Shown here: in pieces, positions 32,813 through 42,400 of the stretch
Layout of the letters: the number at the start of each line of letters is the position of its first letter
Numbering within the stretch: position 1 is the first letter of the stretch
Source: Actinacidiphila epipremni
GTDB lineage: Bacteria; Actinomycetota; Actinomycetes; Streptomycetales; Streptomycetaceae
Assembly (NCBI RefSeq): GCF_012034175.1
Contig: NZ_JAATEJ010000013.1
Location: forward strand, 124,001 to 188,000
Direction: 5' to 3'
DNA length: 64,000 bases
Notes under the pieces: generated by a model
Seen by the model: the letters and a program-made list of their open reading frames with translations, nothing else
Told to the model about the DNA's origin: nothing
Databases searched by the model: none
Position numbers and translations under genes: made by a program

Positions 32813-34095
32813 GGGCGTTGCACGCTCCCATCGGTGTTGCGCAGCAGAGCCCAGCGGTCGTGGGCCAGGGGTTCGGGGACGGGGTACTTGGCGGCGGCGG
32901 CCTCGTCGAAGTCGACGCCGTGGCCCGGCGCGTCGTTCGGGCGCAGGCCCCCGCCCTCCGCGACGACGGTACCGGGGTAGACCTCGTGCACGGCCGGCTT
33001 GAAGACGGCGGCCTCCTGCACCCCGAAGGCGTGGCTGGAGACGTCCATGGCCAAGGTCGCGGCCTGCGCGACCGGGCTGACGTCGGCCGGGCCGTGCGGG
33101 GCCAGCCGCACTCCGCGCAGCTCGCACATCGCGGCGATCTTGCGGGCCGGGGTCAGGCCGCCGAGGGTGGGCACCCTGATCCGGGCGAAGTCGATGTCGG
33201 GCCGGGCCAGCAGCGCGGTGAACTGCGCCGGGTCGTGGAAGAGCTCGCCGACGGCGAGCGGGACGGGCGAGACGTCGTGCAGCCGCCTGAAGTGCCCGGC
33301 GTCCTCGGGCGCGAGCAGGTCCTCGACGAAGTAGAGCGCGGCGTCCTCGACGCGGCGCAGGAACTCCCGGGCCTGGCGCGGGTCGAGGCGCTCGTGCACG
33401 TCGTGCAGCAGCTCGACGTCGTCGCCGACGAGCTCGCGGACCTTGCGCAGCACCGGCGGGACGTGCCGCAGGTAGCCGGCGCTGTCCCAGGGCACCCGCC
33501 GGGCGCGTACCGCGTCCTGGTCGGTGGTGCCGCCGCCGGCGGTGCCGTAGGTGTCGGCGCCGGGCACGGCGGCCTGGATGCGGACGTGCCGGTAGCCGTG
33601 CGCGCGGGCGGCGAGCACCTTGTCGGCGATCTCGGCGGCGTCGTGGCCGTCGACGTGGGTGTACGCCTCGGCGAAGGCGCGGACCCGGCCGCCGAACAGC
33701 GAGTGCAGCGGGGCCCCGAGGCGCTTGGCCTTCAGGTCCCACAGCGCGACGTCCACGCCGCCGAGCGCGTTGCCGGTCACCGAACCGCCGCGCCAGTAGG
33801 CGCTGTTGAGCAGCAGCCGGTGGATGTCGTCGATGTCGTCGGGGTCGCGGCCGACCAGCAGCGGGGCGACGTAGTCGTCCAGGACCGAGCGGACGGCGAG
33901 CGTACGCTGGGGGTCGCTCGCGCAGCCGAGGCCGTACAGTCCCGGGTCGGAGGTCTCGATCCGGACGATGAGGTGGGGACAGCCGTGCGGGGCCGTCAGG
34001 AACGTGCGAACGGCCGTGATGCGTACTGTGGCGCCGCGGTCCTCGACCCAGGGTGCGGGGGCGAGGGGCGCGGGACCGGCATCAGGCAATGCCAT
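32809..34095 (-). CDS. Mannonate-dehydratase-type enolase-superfamily enzyme
   Basis: A 428-residue enzyme of the ManD/RspA branch. Metal ligands D232 (LLHDVHERL), E258 (FVEDLL) and E284 (VGELF), plus H334 (PHGPADVSP), have the spacing 26, 26, 50 that I recall for characterised ManD (D210, E236, E262, H312). H234 fits the catalytic histidine; R172 and Y183 are candidates for the base dyad. ManD converts D-mannonate to 2-keto-3-deoxygluconate; close relatives have low activity or other aldonate substrates. ATG 34095 has GGGAG six bases upstream. It is first in the operon with ThuA and Gfo/Idh, behind a good promoter. Confidence 0.88.
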   Translation of the reverse strand: MALPDAGPAPLAPAPWVEDRGATVRITAVRTFLTAPHGCPHLIVRIETSDPGLYGLGCASDPQRTLAVRSVLDDYVAPLLVGRDPDDIDDIHRLLLNSAYWRGGSVTGNALGGVDVALWDLKAKRLGAPLHSLFGGRVRAFAEAYTHVDGHDAAEIADKVLAARAHGYRHVRIQAAVPGADTYGTAGGGTTDQDAVRARRVPWDSAGYLRHVPPVLRKVRELVGDDVELLHDVHERLDPRQAREFLRRVEDAALYFVEDLLAPEDAGHFRRLHDVSPVPLAVGELFHDPAQFTALLARPDIDFARIRVPTLGGLTPARKIAAMCELRGVRLAPHGPADVSPVAQAATLAMDVSSHAFGVQEAAVFKPAVHEVYPGTVVAEGGGLRPNDAPGHGVDFDEAAAAKYPVPEPLAHDRWALLRNTDGSVQRP

Positions 34096-34117
34096 ACGGG
34101 ACTCCCACGTACAGGTA

Positions 34118-34170
34118 GCAGAATGACGTACTGCCACCCGAACGTAAGGAGGCCGGTCCGAGTTTGTCAA
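34118..34170 (-). promoter_or_regulatory. Promoter and shared box before the ManD-like gene
   Basis: On the minus strand: -35 TTGACA (34170-34165), 18-base spacer, -10 TACGTT (34146-34141), then the box GTTCGGGT-N6-ACGTCATTCTGC (34143-34118) overlapping the -10. The same architecture stands before the sugar-binding protein gene, which suggests control by the adjacent IclR protein. Confidence 0.65.
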
Positions 34171-34224
34171 TGACGTGGACAAACCAGGACCGGCCGGAGC
34201 GCGGAGGGTCGATCGGGGCCGGGG

Positions 34225-35016
34225 TCAGTGCTGCCCGAGGCGCTTGATGAGGGTGCTCAGGTTGTGGGCGGCCTCGGTGACGGCCTGGGCGACCTCCTCC
34301 AGCCGGGCGTCGTCCATCCGGCTCTTGGGCGCCGAGCAGCTGATCGCGTCCATGCCCTGGCCGCCGCCGAGCGCGACCGCGACACAGCGGATGTCCACCG
34401 AGTTCTCGCCGTCGTCGACCGCCCAGCCGCGCAGCCGGGTCTCGGCGAGCTGGGCGAGGAAGGCGTCGGGGTCGGTCACGGTACTCGGGGTCAGCCGCTC
34501 CAGCGGCCAGTCCAGCCGGCGCTGCACCTCGGCCGGATCGAACTGCGAGAGCACCGCCTTGCCCAGTCCCGTGGCGTGCGCCGGCAGCCGGCGGCCGACC
34601 GCCGAATACATCCGGAGGGCATGCCGGGACTCGCGTTTCGCCAGGTAGACGACGTGCGTGCCATCCAGCCTGCCCAGGTGCACCGCCTCGCCGGTCTCCT
34701 CCGCGAGCGAGTCGAGCACCGGCCCGGCCAGGCTCGTGACGTCGTCGCCCTCCAGGTAGGCGGTGCCGGTCAGCAGCGCCTTCAGGCCGATGCCGTACCG
34801 CGTGCCCGAGGCGTCGAGGTCGACCCACCGGCGGGCCTCCATCGTCCGCAGGATCGCGTGCAGGCTGCTCTTGGGCACCGCCATCGCCGCGGCCATCTCC
34901 GCGAGCGAGAGCCGGGCGCCCTGCACGCCGAGCAGTTCGAGCACCTCCAGGACCCGCGCCGCGGACTTGACCTCTTCGGGCTTCCGTCCGCGCGCCGCTT
35001 CTGCCACCGATTCCAC
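34225..35016 (-). CDS. IclR family transcriptional regulator
   Basis: A 263-residue regulator: N-terminal winged helix (LSLAEMAAAMAVPKSSLHAILRTME, residues about 37-60), then the IclR effector domain with GEAVHLGRLDGTHVVYLAK, LPAHATGLGKAVLSQF and the C-terminal CVAVALGGGQGMDAISCSAP segment. GTG 35016 is the first start after a stop and gives a usual N-terminal lead. It lies between the importer genes (divergent) and the dehydratase operon (same strand, 129 bases downstream), and both of those have the same candidate operator. Effectors of IclR proteins are commonly small acids such as keto acids or uronate intermediates. Confidence 0.93.
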   Translation of the reverse strand: MESVAEAARGRKPEEVKSAARVLEVLELLGVQGARLSLAEMAAAMAVPKSSLHAILRTMEARRWVDLDASGTRYGIGLKALLTGTAYLEGDDVTSLAGPVLDSLAEETGEAVHLGRLDGTHVVYLAKRESRHALRMYSAVGRRLPAHATGLGKAVLSQFDPAEVQRRLDWPLERLTPSTVTDPDAFLAQLAETRLRGWAVDDGENSVDIRCVAVALGGGQGMDAISCSAPKSRMDDARLEEVAQAVTEAAHNLSTLIKRLGQH

Positions 35017-35092
35017 TGATCCTCCGCTCCCCGCGCCGACGCCTCACGGCCGCGCTGCGCCCTTCACGGCCCATCTCACCGCAGCGCGCGTC

Positions 35093-35145
35093 TTGACGCT
35101 ATACCAAACACGACCCTAAGTTCAGGTACTCCAACGTCATTCGGC
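35093..35145 (+). promoter_or_regulatory. Promoter and shared box before the ABC importer
   Basis: -35 TTGACG (35093-35098), 18-base spacer, -10 TAAGTT (35117-35122), and GTTCAGGT-N6-ACGTCATTCGGC (35120-35145) overlapping the -10. An inverted repeat GTTCAG/CTGAAC (35120-35125 and 35149-35154) also frames the region. Confidence 0.65.
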
Positions 35146-35177
35146 CTTCTGAACGACCAAAGCCTAGGTAGGGGCCC

Positions 35178-36578
35178 ATGCGCACACCATTCGCACGTTT
35201 TACCCCGAAAACCAGACTCGCCGCAGGAGCCGTGGCGGCGGTTCTCTCGCTGAGCCCGCTCGCCGCATGCGGCGGCGGCTCCTCCGGCGGCGGCGGGGAC
35301 GCAAAGTCGCTCACCATGTGGACCTTCAAGCAGTCGCACGTGGCGGCGCTGAAGAACGCGGCGGCCGAGTTCAAGAAGCAGACCGGCATCTCCGTGGACG
35401 TGCAGGCCTACGGCCCCGACGACGCCTACACCACCAAGGTGCAGGCCGCGGCCAAGACCCACGACCTGCCCGACGTCCTCGAAGTGCACTCCGACGGCGA
35501 GGACTTCGCGCTGGGCGCGACCGGCATCGCCAAGGACATCTCCCAGGACGTCGGCAGCGACTGGAGCGGGCTCTACCAGAAGGGCGTCCAGACCTCCGGC
35601 ACGGTGACCCCCGCGCACTACAAGGAGTCCATCCCCTCGGACTCCAAGTCGCACGGCGTCAAGCAGGGCCAGCGCTTCAGCGTGCCGCTGACCTCGGGCA
35701 CCTTCGGCATCGTCATGGGCAACAAGAAGGCGCTGGCCGCGGCGGGCATCACCCAGCCCCCGGCCAGCTACGAGGAGTGGCTCGCGGACCTGAAGGCGAC
35801 CACCGCCAAGGACCCCAAGAACGGCGGCGTCTCGCTCGGCCTGAAGGTCAAGGCGACCGGCCTGACCTGGGCGCTCCAGCCGCTGGCCTTCGCCGAGCTC
35901 GGCAAGGACAAGTACCAGGCGCTGTGGGGCCAGGACGCCTCGGCCGACTTCTCCTCGCCCGACGGCCAGAAGGTGCTCGCCGCATACGCGCAGATGCAGC
36001 CGTACTGGATGCCCGGCACCCAGACCCTCGACATCGACGCGGCCGACCAGGCGTTCGCGCAGGGCAAGTCCGCGTGGGACATCGGCGGCACCTTCACGCT
36101 GGCCTTCCTGCAGCAGAACGGCATGAACCCCGACGACGTCATGGCCTTCGGCTTCCCCGGCCCGCAGGGCGGCGCCGTGCCCAAGCCCGCGCTCGCCCCG
36201 CTGGCCCTCACGGGCCTGACCGTCAGCTCCACCAGCGCGCACCCCGACAACGCGCTGAAGTGGATGAAGTTCCTGGCTCAGCCCGATGTCGCCTCGAAGT
36301 TCGCCAAGGACGCCACCGAGGTGCCCTCCACCGAACTCGGCGCCGACGCCGCCTCGGTGATGGGCGCGACGCTCGCCGACATGACCAAGGCGTTCGAGGG
36401 CACCCCGGAGAACACCTACGACCCGAACGTCAACGACTTCCGGCCGCCCGGCTACGACCAGGACTCCATGGCGGAGATCCTCGCCGACCTCACCCCGCTG
36501 AAGCAGAAGAGCCCCGAGGCCACCGGCAAGGCCCTGGCCAAGCTCAACAACAACTTCTGGGCGACGGCGAACAAGTGA
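35178..36578 (+). CDS. ABC sugar-binding lipoprotein
   Basis: A 466-residue extracellular solute-binding protein of the carbohydrate (family 1) type. The signal peptide ends in the lipobox SPLAAC with lipidated C31, followed by a GGGSSGGGG linker. The mature part starts KSLTMWTFKQSHVAALKNAA, the usual first strand of sugar-binding proteins, and includes FAQGKSAWDIGGTF and TGLTVSSTSAHPDNALKWMKFL. It feeds the two permeases immediately downstream, starting with GTGA overlap. The ligand is probably an oligosaccharide given the neighbouring glycosidases; sequence does not specify it. Confidence 0.94.
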   Translation: MRTPFARFTPKTRLAAGAVAAVLSLSPLAACGGGSSGGGGDAKSLTMWTFKQSHVAALKNAAAEFKKQTGISVDVQAYGPDDAYTTKVQAAAKTHDLPDVLEVHSDGEDFALGATGIAKDISQDVGSDWSGLYQKGVQTSGTVTPAHYKESIPSDSKSHGVKQGQRFSVPLTSGTFGIVMGNKKALAAAGITQPPASYEEWLADLKATTAKDPKNGGVSLGLKVKATGLTWALQPLAFAELGKDKYQALWGQDASADFSSPDGQKVLAAYAQMQPYWMPGTQTLDIDAADQAFAQGKSAWDIGGTFTLAFLQQNGMNPDDVMAFGFPGPQGGAVPKPALAPLALTGLTVSSTSAHPDNALKWMKFLAQPDVASKFAKDATEVPSTELGADAASVMGATLADMTKAFEGTPENTYDPNVNDFRPPGYDQDSMAEILADLTPLKQKSPEATGKALAKLNNNFWATANK

Positions 36579-37582
36579 GCACCGTACCCCGTCCCGCGCT
36601 GACGGAGACGGCCGCCGCCGGCCGGGGGGCCACTCCCCGGCCGGCCGGTGCGGCCGGCCCCGGCGGCGGCCGGCGCATCCGCCGCCACCGCACGTACGAG
36701 GCCGTCTCCGGTTACCTCTTCGTCGCCCCGGCCGTGATCCTCTTCGCGGTCATGGGCCTCTACACGGTCGGCTACGGCTTCCTGCTGAGCTTCGCGCAGT
36801 GGAACGGCTTCGCGCCGCACTGGGACTGGGTGGGCCTGCAGAACTACAAGGACCTGCTCTGGCAGAACCCGGCCTACGCGCCCCGGCTGCACCACGCGGC
36901 GATGCACACCCTGTACGTGATGATCGCCGTGCCGCTGCTGACCGTCCTGGTGTCCTTCCCGCTCGCGGTGCTGCTCAACTCCGCCAAGCGGATGCAGGGC
37001 GTGCTGCGCTCGGTCTACTTCGTGCCCTACGTCACCAGCGGCATCGCGGTCTTCTTCGCCTGGCAGTACATCCTGCAGCCCGACGGCGCCGTCAACACCG
37101 TGCTCGGCAGCCTGGGCCTGGGCTCGCTCAGCCAGCCGCAGGGCTGGCTCGGCAACCCGCACACGGCGCTGCCGACGATGATCGTGGTCACCGTGTGGGG
37201 CGCCGTGCCGGTCGCGATGCTGCTGTACCTGACGGGCCTGCAGGGCATCGACCGCAGTGTGCTGGAGGCCTCGCAGCTCGACGGCGCCGGCTGGTGGCGC
37301 ACCAACGTCTCGGTGGTCTGGCCGCTGGTGCGGCCCATCACCTCGATCGTGGTGCTGCTGAACCTGCGCGACTCCCTCCAGGGCTTCCAGACCTTCCTGG
37401 TGATGACCAACGGCGGCCCCGGCGACCACACCAATGTGCTGGGCCTCGAAGCCTACCGGCTGGCCTTCCTCAAGGACCTCGCGCCGACGCTGGGCCTGGC
37501 CAGCGCGCTGGGCTGGCTGCTGTTCGCCGCCGCGCTGGTCATCGCGCTGATCAACCTGCGAGTCATGCGGAGCAAAACATGA
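36575..37582 (+). CDS. ABC sugar transporter permease 1
   Basis: A 335-residue permease of the MalF class. A proline/glycine-rich cytoplasmic tail of about 40 residues precedes six hydrophobic segments, the first LFVAPAVILFAVMGLYTVGY. The EAA loop that contacts the ATPase is EASQLDGAGWWRTNVSVVWP. GTG 36575 overlaps the binding-protein stop as GTGA. It pairs with the next gene to form the membrane channel. No ATPase is encoded nearby. Confidence 0.93.
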   Translation: MSTVPRPALTETAAAGRGATPRPAGAAGPGGGRRIRRHRTYEAVSGYLFVAPAVILFAVMGLYTVGYGFLLSFAQWNGFAPHWDWVGLQNYKDLLWQNPAYAPRLHHAAMHTLYVMIAVPLLTVLVSFPLAVLLNSAKRMQGVLRSVYFVPYVTSGIAVFFAWQYILQPDGAVNTVLGSLGLGSLSQPQGWLGNPHTALPTMIVVTVWGAVPVAMLLYLTGLQGIDRSVLEASQLDGAGWWRTNVSVVWPLVRPITSIVVLLNLRDSLQGFQTFLVMTNGGPGDHTNVLGLEAYRLAFLKDLAPTLGLASALGWLLFAAALVIALINLRVMRSKT

Positions 37583-38469
37583 CAACGATTCCCCTCGCCT
37601 CCCGCCCCGGCCGCGTCCTGGGCACCGGCGGCGCCGGCGCGGCCCGGGCCCGCAGGGTCAGCGCACGCGTCCTGGTCGGCCTGCTGCTCGCCCTCTACGG
37701 CGTGATCAGCATCTACCCCTTCCTGTGGATGGTCTCGGCGGCCTTCAAGGACCAGATCGAGGTGGTGCGCGGCGGCCATCTCATCCCGCACCACCCGACC
37801 TTCGCCACGCTCGCCCACACCTGGAACCAGCTGCACTTCTTCCGCTACTTCGTCAACAGCCTCGAAGTCACCCTGCTCACCGTGGTGCTGACGCTGGTGG
37901 TCTACGCCGCCGCCGGCTACGCCTTCGCGGTGCTGGACTTCCCCGGCCGCGGGGCGCTGCAGAAGCTCTTCGTGGCGCTGCTGTTCGTGCCCGGCGTGAC
38001 GGTGATGCTGCCGATCGTGCTGCTGGAGAACAAGATGGGCATCCTCGGCACCCACATCGGCCTGGTGCTGCCGTTCGTCAACGGCGGCGCGCCGCTGTCG
38101 GTGCTGCTGATGACCGGTGCCTTCGCCGCCGTGCCCAAGGAGCTGCGCGAGTCGGCGCGGGTGGACGGGGCCAACGAGTTCCACATCTTCACCCGCATCT
38201 ACCTGCCGCTGACCCGGCCCGCGCTGATCACCGTCGCGCTGATCACCGCGATCCCCACCTGGAACGAGTACCTGCTCACCCGTGTGTCGCTCAACGACGA
38301 GAGCACCTACACGCTGCCGCTGGGCCTGCAGTCCCTCGCCTCGGAGAACGTGCCGCACTACAACAACCTGATGGCCGGCGCGCTCATCGTCGTCATCCCG
38401 GTGGTGCTGCTCTTCCTGTCCCTCCAGCGCTACTTCGTCAACGGCCTGGTCGGGGCGGTGAAGGGCTGA
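37579..38469 (+). CDS. ABC sugar transporter permease 2
   Basis: A 296-residue permease of the MalG class with six hydrophobic segments. The EAA loop reads ESARVDGANEFHIFTRIYLP and the C-terminus ends YFVNGLVGAVKG, the standard end of sugar permeases in this family. ATG 37579 overlaps the first permease by four bases. In Streptomyces such importers commonly share the global ATPase MsiK, encoded elsewhere, which would explain the missing ATPase. Confidence 0.93.
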   Translation: MTTIPLASRPGRVLGTGGAGAARARRVSARVLVGLLLALYGVISIYPFLWMVSAAFKDQIEVVRGGHLIPHHPTFATLAHTWNQLHFFRYFVNSLEVTLLTVVLTLVVYAAAGYAFAVLDFPGRGALQKLFVALLFVPGVTVMLPIVLLENKMGILGTHIGLVLPFVNGGAPLSVLLMTGAFAAVPKELRESARVDGANEFHIFTRIYLPLTRPALITVALITAIPTWNEYLLTRVSLNDESTYTLPLGLQSLASENVPHYNNLMAGALIVVIPVVLLFLSLQRYFVNGLVGAVKG

Positions 38470-39305
38470 TGCGCGTCCTGGTGACCGGCGCCGCGGGGCA
38501 CATCGGCGGACATGTCACGGACGAACTGCTGGACGCCGGCCACGAGGTGGTGCTCACCGACCTGCTGCCGGCCGACGAGCCGCGCGCGGCGGCCGTCCGC
38601 ACCGGCGACCTCCGGGACGCCGGCCTGGTCGCCGAGGCCATGGACGGCGTGCAGGCGGTCGTGCACCTGGGGGCGATCCCGCACCCCAACGTCGACGACG
38701 CCGGCGCGATGTTCGCCGCCAACTGCCTGTCCGCGCACCGGGTGTTCGACCAGGCCGGCCGCACCGGCGTACGCAGGGTCGTGGCCGCCTCCAGCATGGC
38801 GGCGGTGGGCCTGGCGTGGTCGCCGGTGCCGGTCTCGCCGGCGTACGTGCCGCTGGACGAGCGGCACCCGGTCGTGGTGCGGGACCCGTACGGGCTGTCC
38901 AAGGTGGTGCTGGAGCAGATCGCGGCGACCGCGCACCGGCGCTACGGGCTGAACGCGGTCTGCATGCGCTTCCCCTTCACCGGCACCGGCGACCGGCTCG
39001 ACCACTTCCTCGCCGCCTGCGCCGCCGACCCCGCCGCCCAGCGGCACGACCTGTGGGGCTGGCTGGACACCCGGGACGCGGCCCGCGCGGTGCGGCTCGC
39101 GGTCGAGGGTGACATACGCGGCTGTCACGTCGTCAACGTCACCGCCGCCGACACCACCTCCGCGGTGCCGTCCGCGCAGCTGATGGCCGAGCACCATCCC
39201 GGCGTGCCCGTCCCGGCCTCGGTGACCGGGCACGGCAGCCTGTTCGACACCACGGCGTGCGCCGATCTGCTGGGGTTCGTCCCCCAGCGCACCTGGCGCC
39301 GCTGA
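38469..39305 (+). CDS. NAD-dependent epimerase/dehydrogenase
   Basis: A 278-residue extended short-chain dehydrogenase. The N-terminal MRVLVTGAAGHIGGHVTDEL carries the GxxGxxG dinucleotide site; the catalytic YxxxK is YGLSK, with a serine in VVAASSMAAVG. The reduced substrate domain and its position next to a ManD-type enzyme make a uronate-dehydrogenase-like role possible, but the family also includes sugar-nucleotide epimerases. ATG 38469 overlaps the permease stop as TGATG, so it is co-translated with the importer. Confidence 0.85.
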   Translation: MRVLVTGAAGHIGGHVTDELLDAGHEVVLTDLLPADEPRAAAVRTGDLRDAGLVAEAMDGVQAVVHLGAIPHPNVDDAGAMFAANCLSAHRVFDQAGRTGVRRVVAASSMAAVGLAWSPVPVSPAYVPLDERHPVVVRDPYGLSKVVLEQIAATAHRRYGLNAVCMRFPFTGTGDRLDHFLAACAADPAAQRHDLWGWLDTRDAARAVRLAVEGDIRGCHVVNVTAADTTSAVPSAQLMAEHHPGVPVPASVTGHGSLFDTTACADLLGFVPQRTWRR

Positions 39306-39324
39306 ACCCCCTTGCCATTCAGAG

Positions 39325-39395
39325 ATCCCCGGCAGACCCCTGACAAACCCCCGCCAGACCTCCCGGCAGACCCCCGCCAGACCCCCGGCAGAAAG
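39325..39395 (+). repeat. Short CCAGACCCC/GGCAGACCCC repeats before the GH38 gene
   Basis: The leader is a run of diverged units such as CCCGGCAGACCC and CCCCCGCCAGACC, four to five copies in about 70 bases. No hairpin or gene is seen; a slippage-derived minisatellite between two co-oriented genes. Confidence 0.6.
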
Positions 39396-39404
39396 AGCAC
39401 ACGC

Positions 39405-42400
39405 GTGCATGACGACCGGCACATCGTCGAAGAGCGGATCACCAAGTTCCTGTCCCACGTGGTCAGACCGGCCCTCTACCGCGACCCGGTGGACCTGGAC
39501 CTGGCCGCCTGGCACGTCCCCGGCGAACCCGTCCCGGTGGCCGACGCCCTCGCCGCCGCGTACGAGCCCGTCGCGCTCGGCGACACCTGGGGCGGCCCCT
39601 GGTCGACCAGCTGGCTGAAGGCCGGCGGGCGCGTCCCACGGGAGTGGGCGGGGCAGCGCGTCGAGGCGGTCTTCGACCTGGGCTTCGATCCGGCGAAGGG
39701 GCCCGGCGGGCAGGCCGAGGGGTTTGTGCACGACGCCGCCGGCTCACCGGTCCAGGGACTGCACCCGCACCACCGCAGCGTGCTGATCGCCGAACCGGCC
39801 GCGGGCGGCGAGGCGGTGGAGCTGCTGGTGGAGCTGGCCGCCAACCCCATGATCGAGGGCGCCAAGTCGGTCGGCACCCGGTTCGGCTCGAAGGAGACCG
39901 CCGGCACCGAGCACCTCTACCGGCTGCGCGAGGCGCATCTGGCGGTGCGCGACAACACCGTGTGGCATCTGCTGCACGACATGGAGGTGCTCGACGAGCT
40001 GATGCGGGAGCTGCCGGCCGGCAGCTCGCGGCGGCACGAGATCCTGCGCGCCCTGGCGCACGCGATCGACGCCGTGGACGTGTCCGACGTCGGCGGCACC
40101 GCGCAGGCCGCCCGCGACCGGCTCGCCGACGTGCTGTCCCGGCCCGCCTACGCCTCGGCCCACACCGTGACCGCGGTCGGCCACGCGCACATCGACTCGG
40201 CGTGGCTGTGGCCGATCCGGGAGACCGTCCGCAAGTGCGCCCGCACCTTCACGAATATGACCACGCTCGCCGAGGAGTACCCGGAGCTGGTCTTCGCCTG
40301 CTCCTCGGCGCAGCAGTACGCGTGGATGAAGGAGCGCCGCCCGGAGATCTTCGAGCGGATCAAGAAGGCGGTGACCGAGGGCAACTGGGCGCCGGTGGGC
40401 GGGATGTGGGTCGAGGCCGACGGCAATCTGCCCGGCGGTGAGGCGCTGGCCCGGCAACTGGTCTTCGGACGGCGCTTCTTCGCCGCGGAGTTCGGCATCG
40501 AGCAGGAGGGCGTGTGGCTGCCGGACTCCTTCGGCTACACCGCCGCCTACCCGCAACTGGCCACGCTCGCCGGGGCGAAGTGGTTCCTGACGCAGAAGCT
40601 GTCGTGGAACGAGACCAACCGGCTGCCGCACCACACCTTCCACTGGGAGGGCATCGACGGCACCCGCATCTTCACCCACTTCCCGCCCGTCGACACCTAC
40701 AACGCCAGCCTGACCGGCGCCGAACTCGCCCACGCCGAGCGGAACTTCGCCGACAAGGGCGCCGCCACCCGGTCGCTCGCCCCGTTCGGCTTCGGCGACG
40801 GCGGCGGCGGGCCCACCCGGGAGATGCTGGAGAAGGCCCGCCGGCTGCGCGACCTGGAGGGCTCCACCCGGGTCGAGGTGGGCGGCCCGGCGGAGTTCTT
40901 CGCCGCGGCCCGCGCCGAGTACGAGCGGCTGCCGGTGTGGCGGGGCGAGCTGTACCTGGAGAACCACCGCGGCACGTACACCAGCCAGGCCCGCACCAAG
41001 CACGGCAACCGGCGCGCGGAGGCGCTGCTGCGGGAGGCCGAGCTGTGGTCGGTGGCCGCGGCGGTGCGCACCGGGGCGCCCTACCCGTACGAGCAGTTGG
41101 AGTCGATCTGGCAGCGGGTGCTGCTGCACCAGTTCCACGACATCCTGCCCGGCTCATCGATCGCATGGGTGCACCAGGAGGCCGAGAAGGTGCACGGTGA
41201 GCTCCAGGCGGAGCTGGCCGGGGTCATCGGGGCGGCGCTCGCCGGCGGCGCGGGGCTGGCCTTCTTCAACGCCGGGCCGTACGCGCGGCGCGAGGTCGCG
41301 GTGCTGCCGGCCGGGTCGGGGGCCGAGGGCGGGCAGGAGCTGTCCGACGGGCGGCGGGCGGTGCTGGTCGAGGCGCCCGCGCTCGGCACCGGGCGGGCGG
41401 TGGACCCGTCGGGGCTGCCGGCGGTGGCCGCGCAGGTGGCCGGCGACGGCACGATCACCCTGGACAACGGGGTGCTGCGGGTCCGGATCGACGCGCAGGG
41501 CCTGGTGCGCTCGGCCTACGACCTGCGGGCCGGGCGCGAGGCCATCGCGCCGGGCGCGGCCGGCAACCTCCTCCAACTGCACCCGGACGACCCGAACTTG
41601 TGGAGCGCCTGGAACATCGACGGCTACTACCGCGACACGGTGAAGGACCTCACCGAGGCGGAGTCGGTGGAACTGATCGAGTCCGGGCCGCTGCTGGCCT
41701 CCGTACGGGTCGAACGGGCCTTCGGCGCCTCCCGGTCGGTGCAGCACCTGGAGCTGACCGCGGGCAGCGACCGGATCACCGTCAGGACCGACATCGACTG
41801 GCAGGAGCGCGACACGCTGCTCAAGGCCGCCTGGCCGGTCGATGTGCACGCCGAGACCGAGGCCGCGGAGATCCAGTTCGGGCATGTGCGGCGCCCCACG
41901 CACGAGAACACCAGCTGGGACGCGGCCCGTTTCGAGCTGTGGGCGCACCGCTGGGTGCAGGTGGGCGAGCACGGCTGGGGCGCGGCGGTCGTCAACGACT
42001 CCACCTACGGCCATGACGTCTCCCGGCACACCCGCGAGGACGGCGGCTCCACCACCACGGTGCGGCTGTCGCTGCTGCGCTCCCCGCACAGCCCCGACCC
42101 GCAGGCCGACCGCGGCCGGCACACCTTCGGCTACGCGCTGGTGGTCGGCGCGGGCGTCGGGGACGCGATCACCGCGGGCTACGCCGTCAACCTGCCGCTG
42201 CGGCCCGCGGGCGCGGCCCCGGCGGGCGGGCCCGCGCTGCTGACCGTCGACAACCCGGACATCACCGTGGAGACGGTCAAGCTCGCCGACGACCGCGGCG
42301 GCGACGTCGTGGTGCGGCTGTACGAGTCGCGCGGCGGCACCGCCCGCGGCACGCTGCGCGCCGACTTCGCCGTGGCCGGCGCGGAGGTGACCGATCTGCT

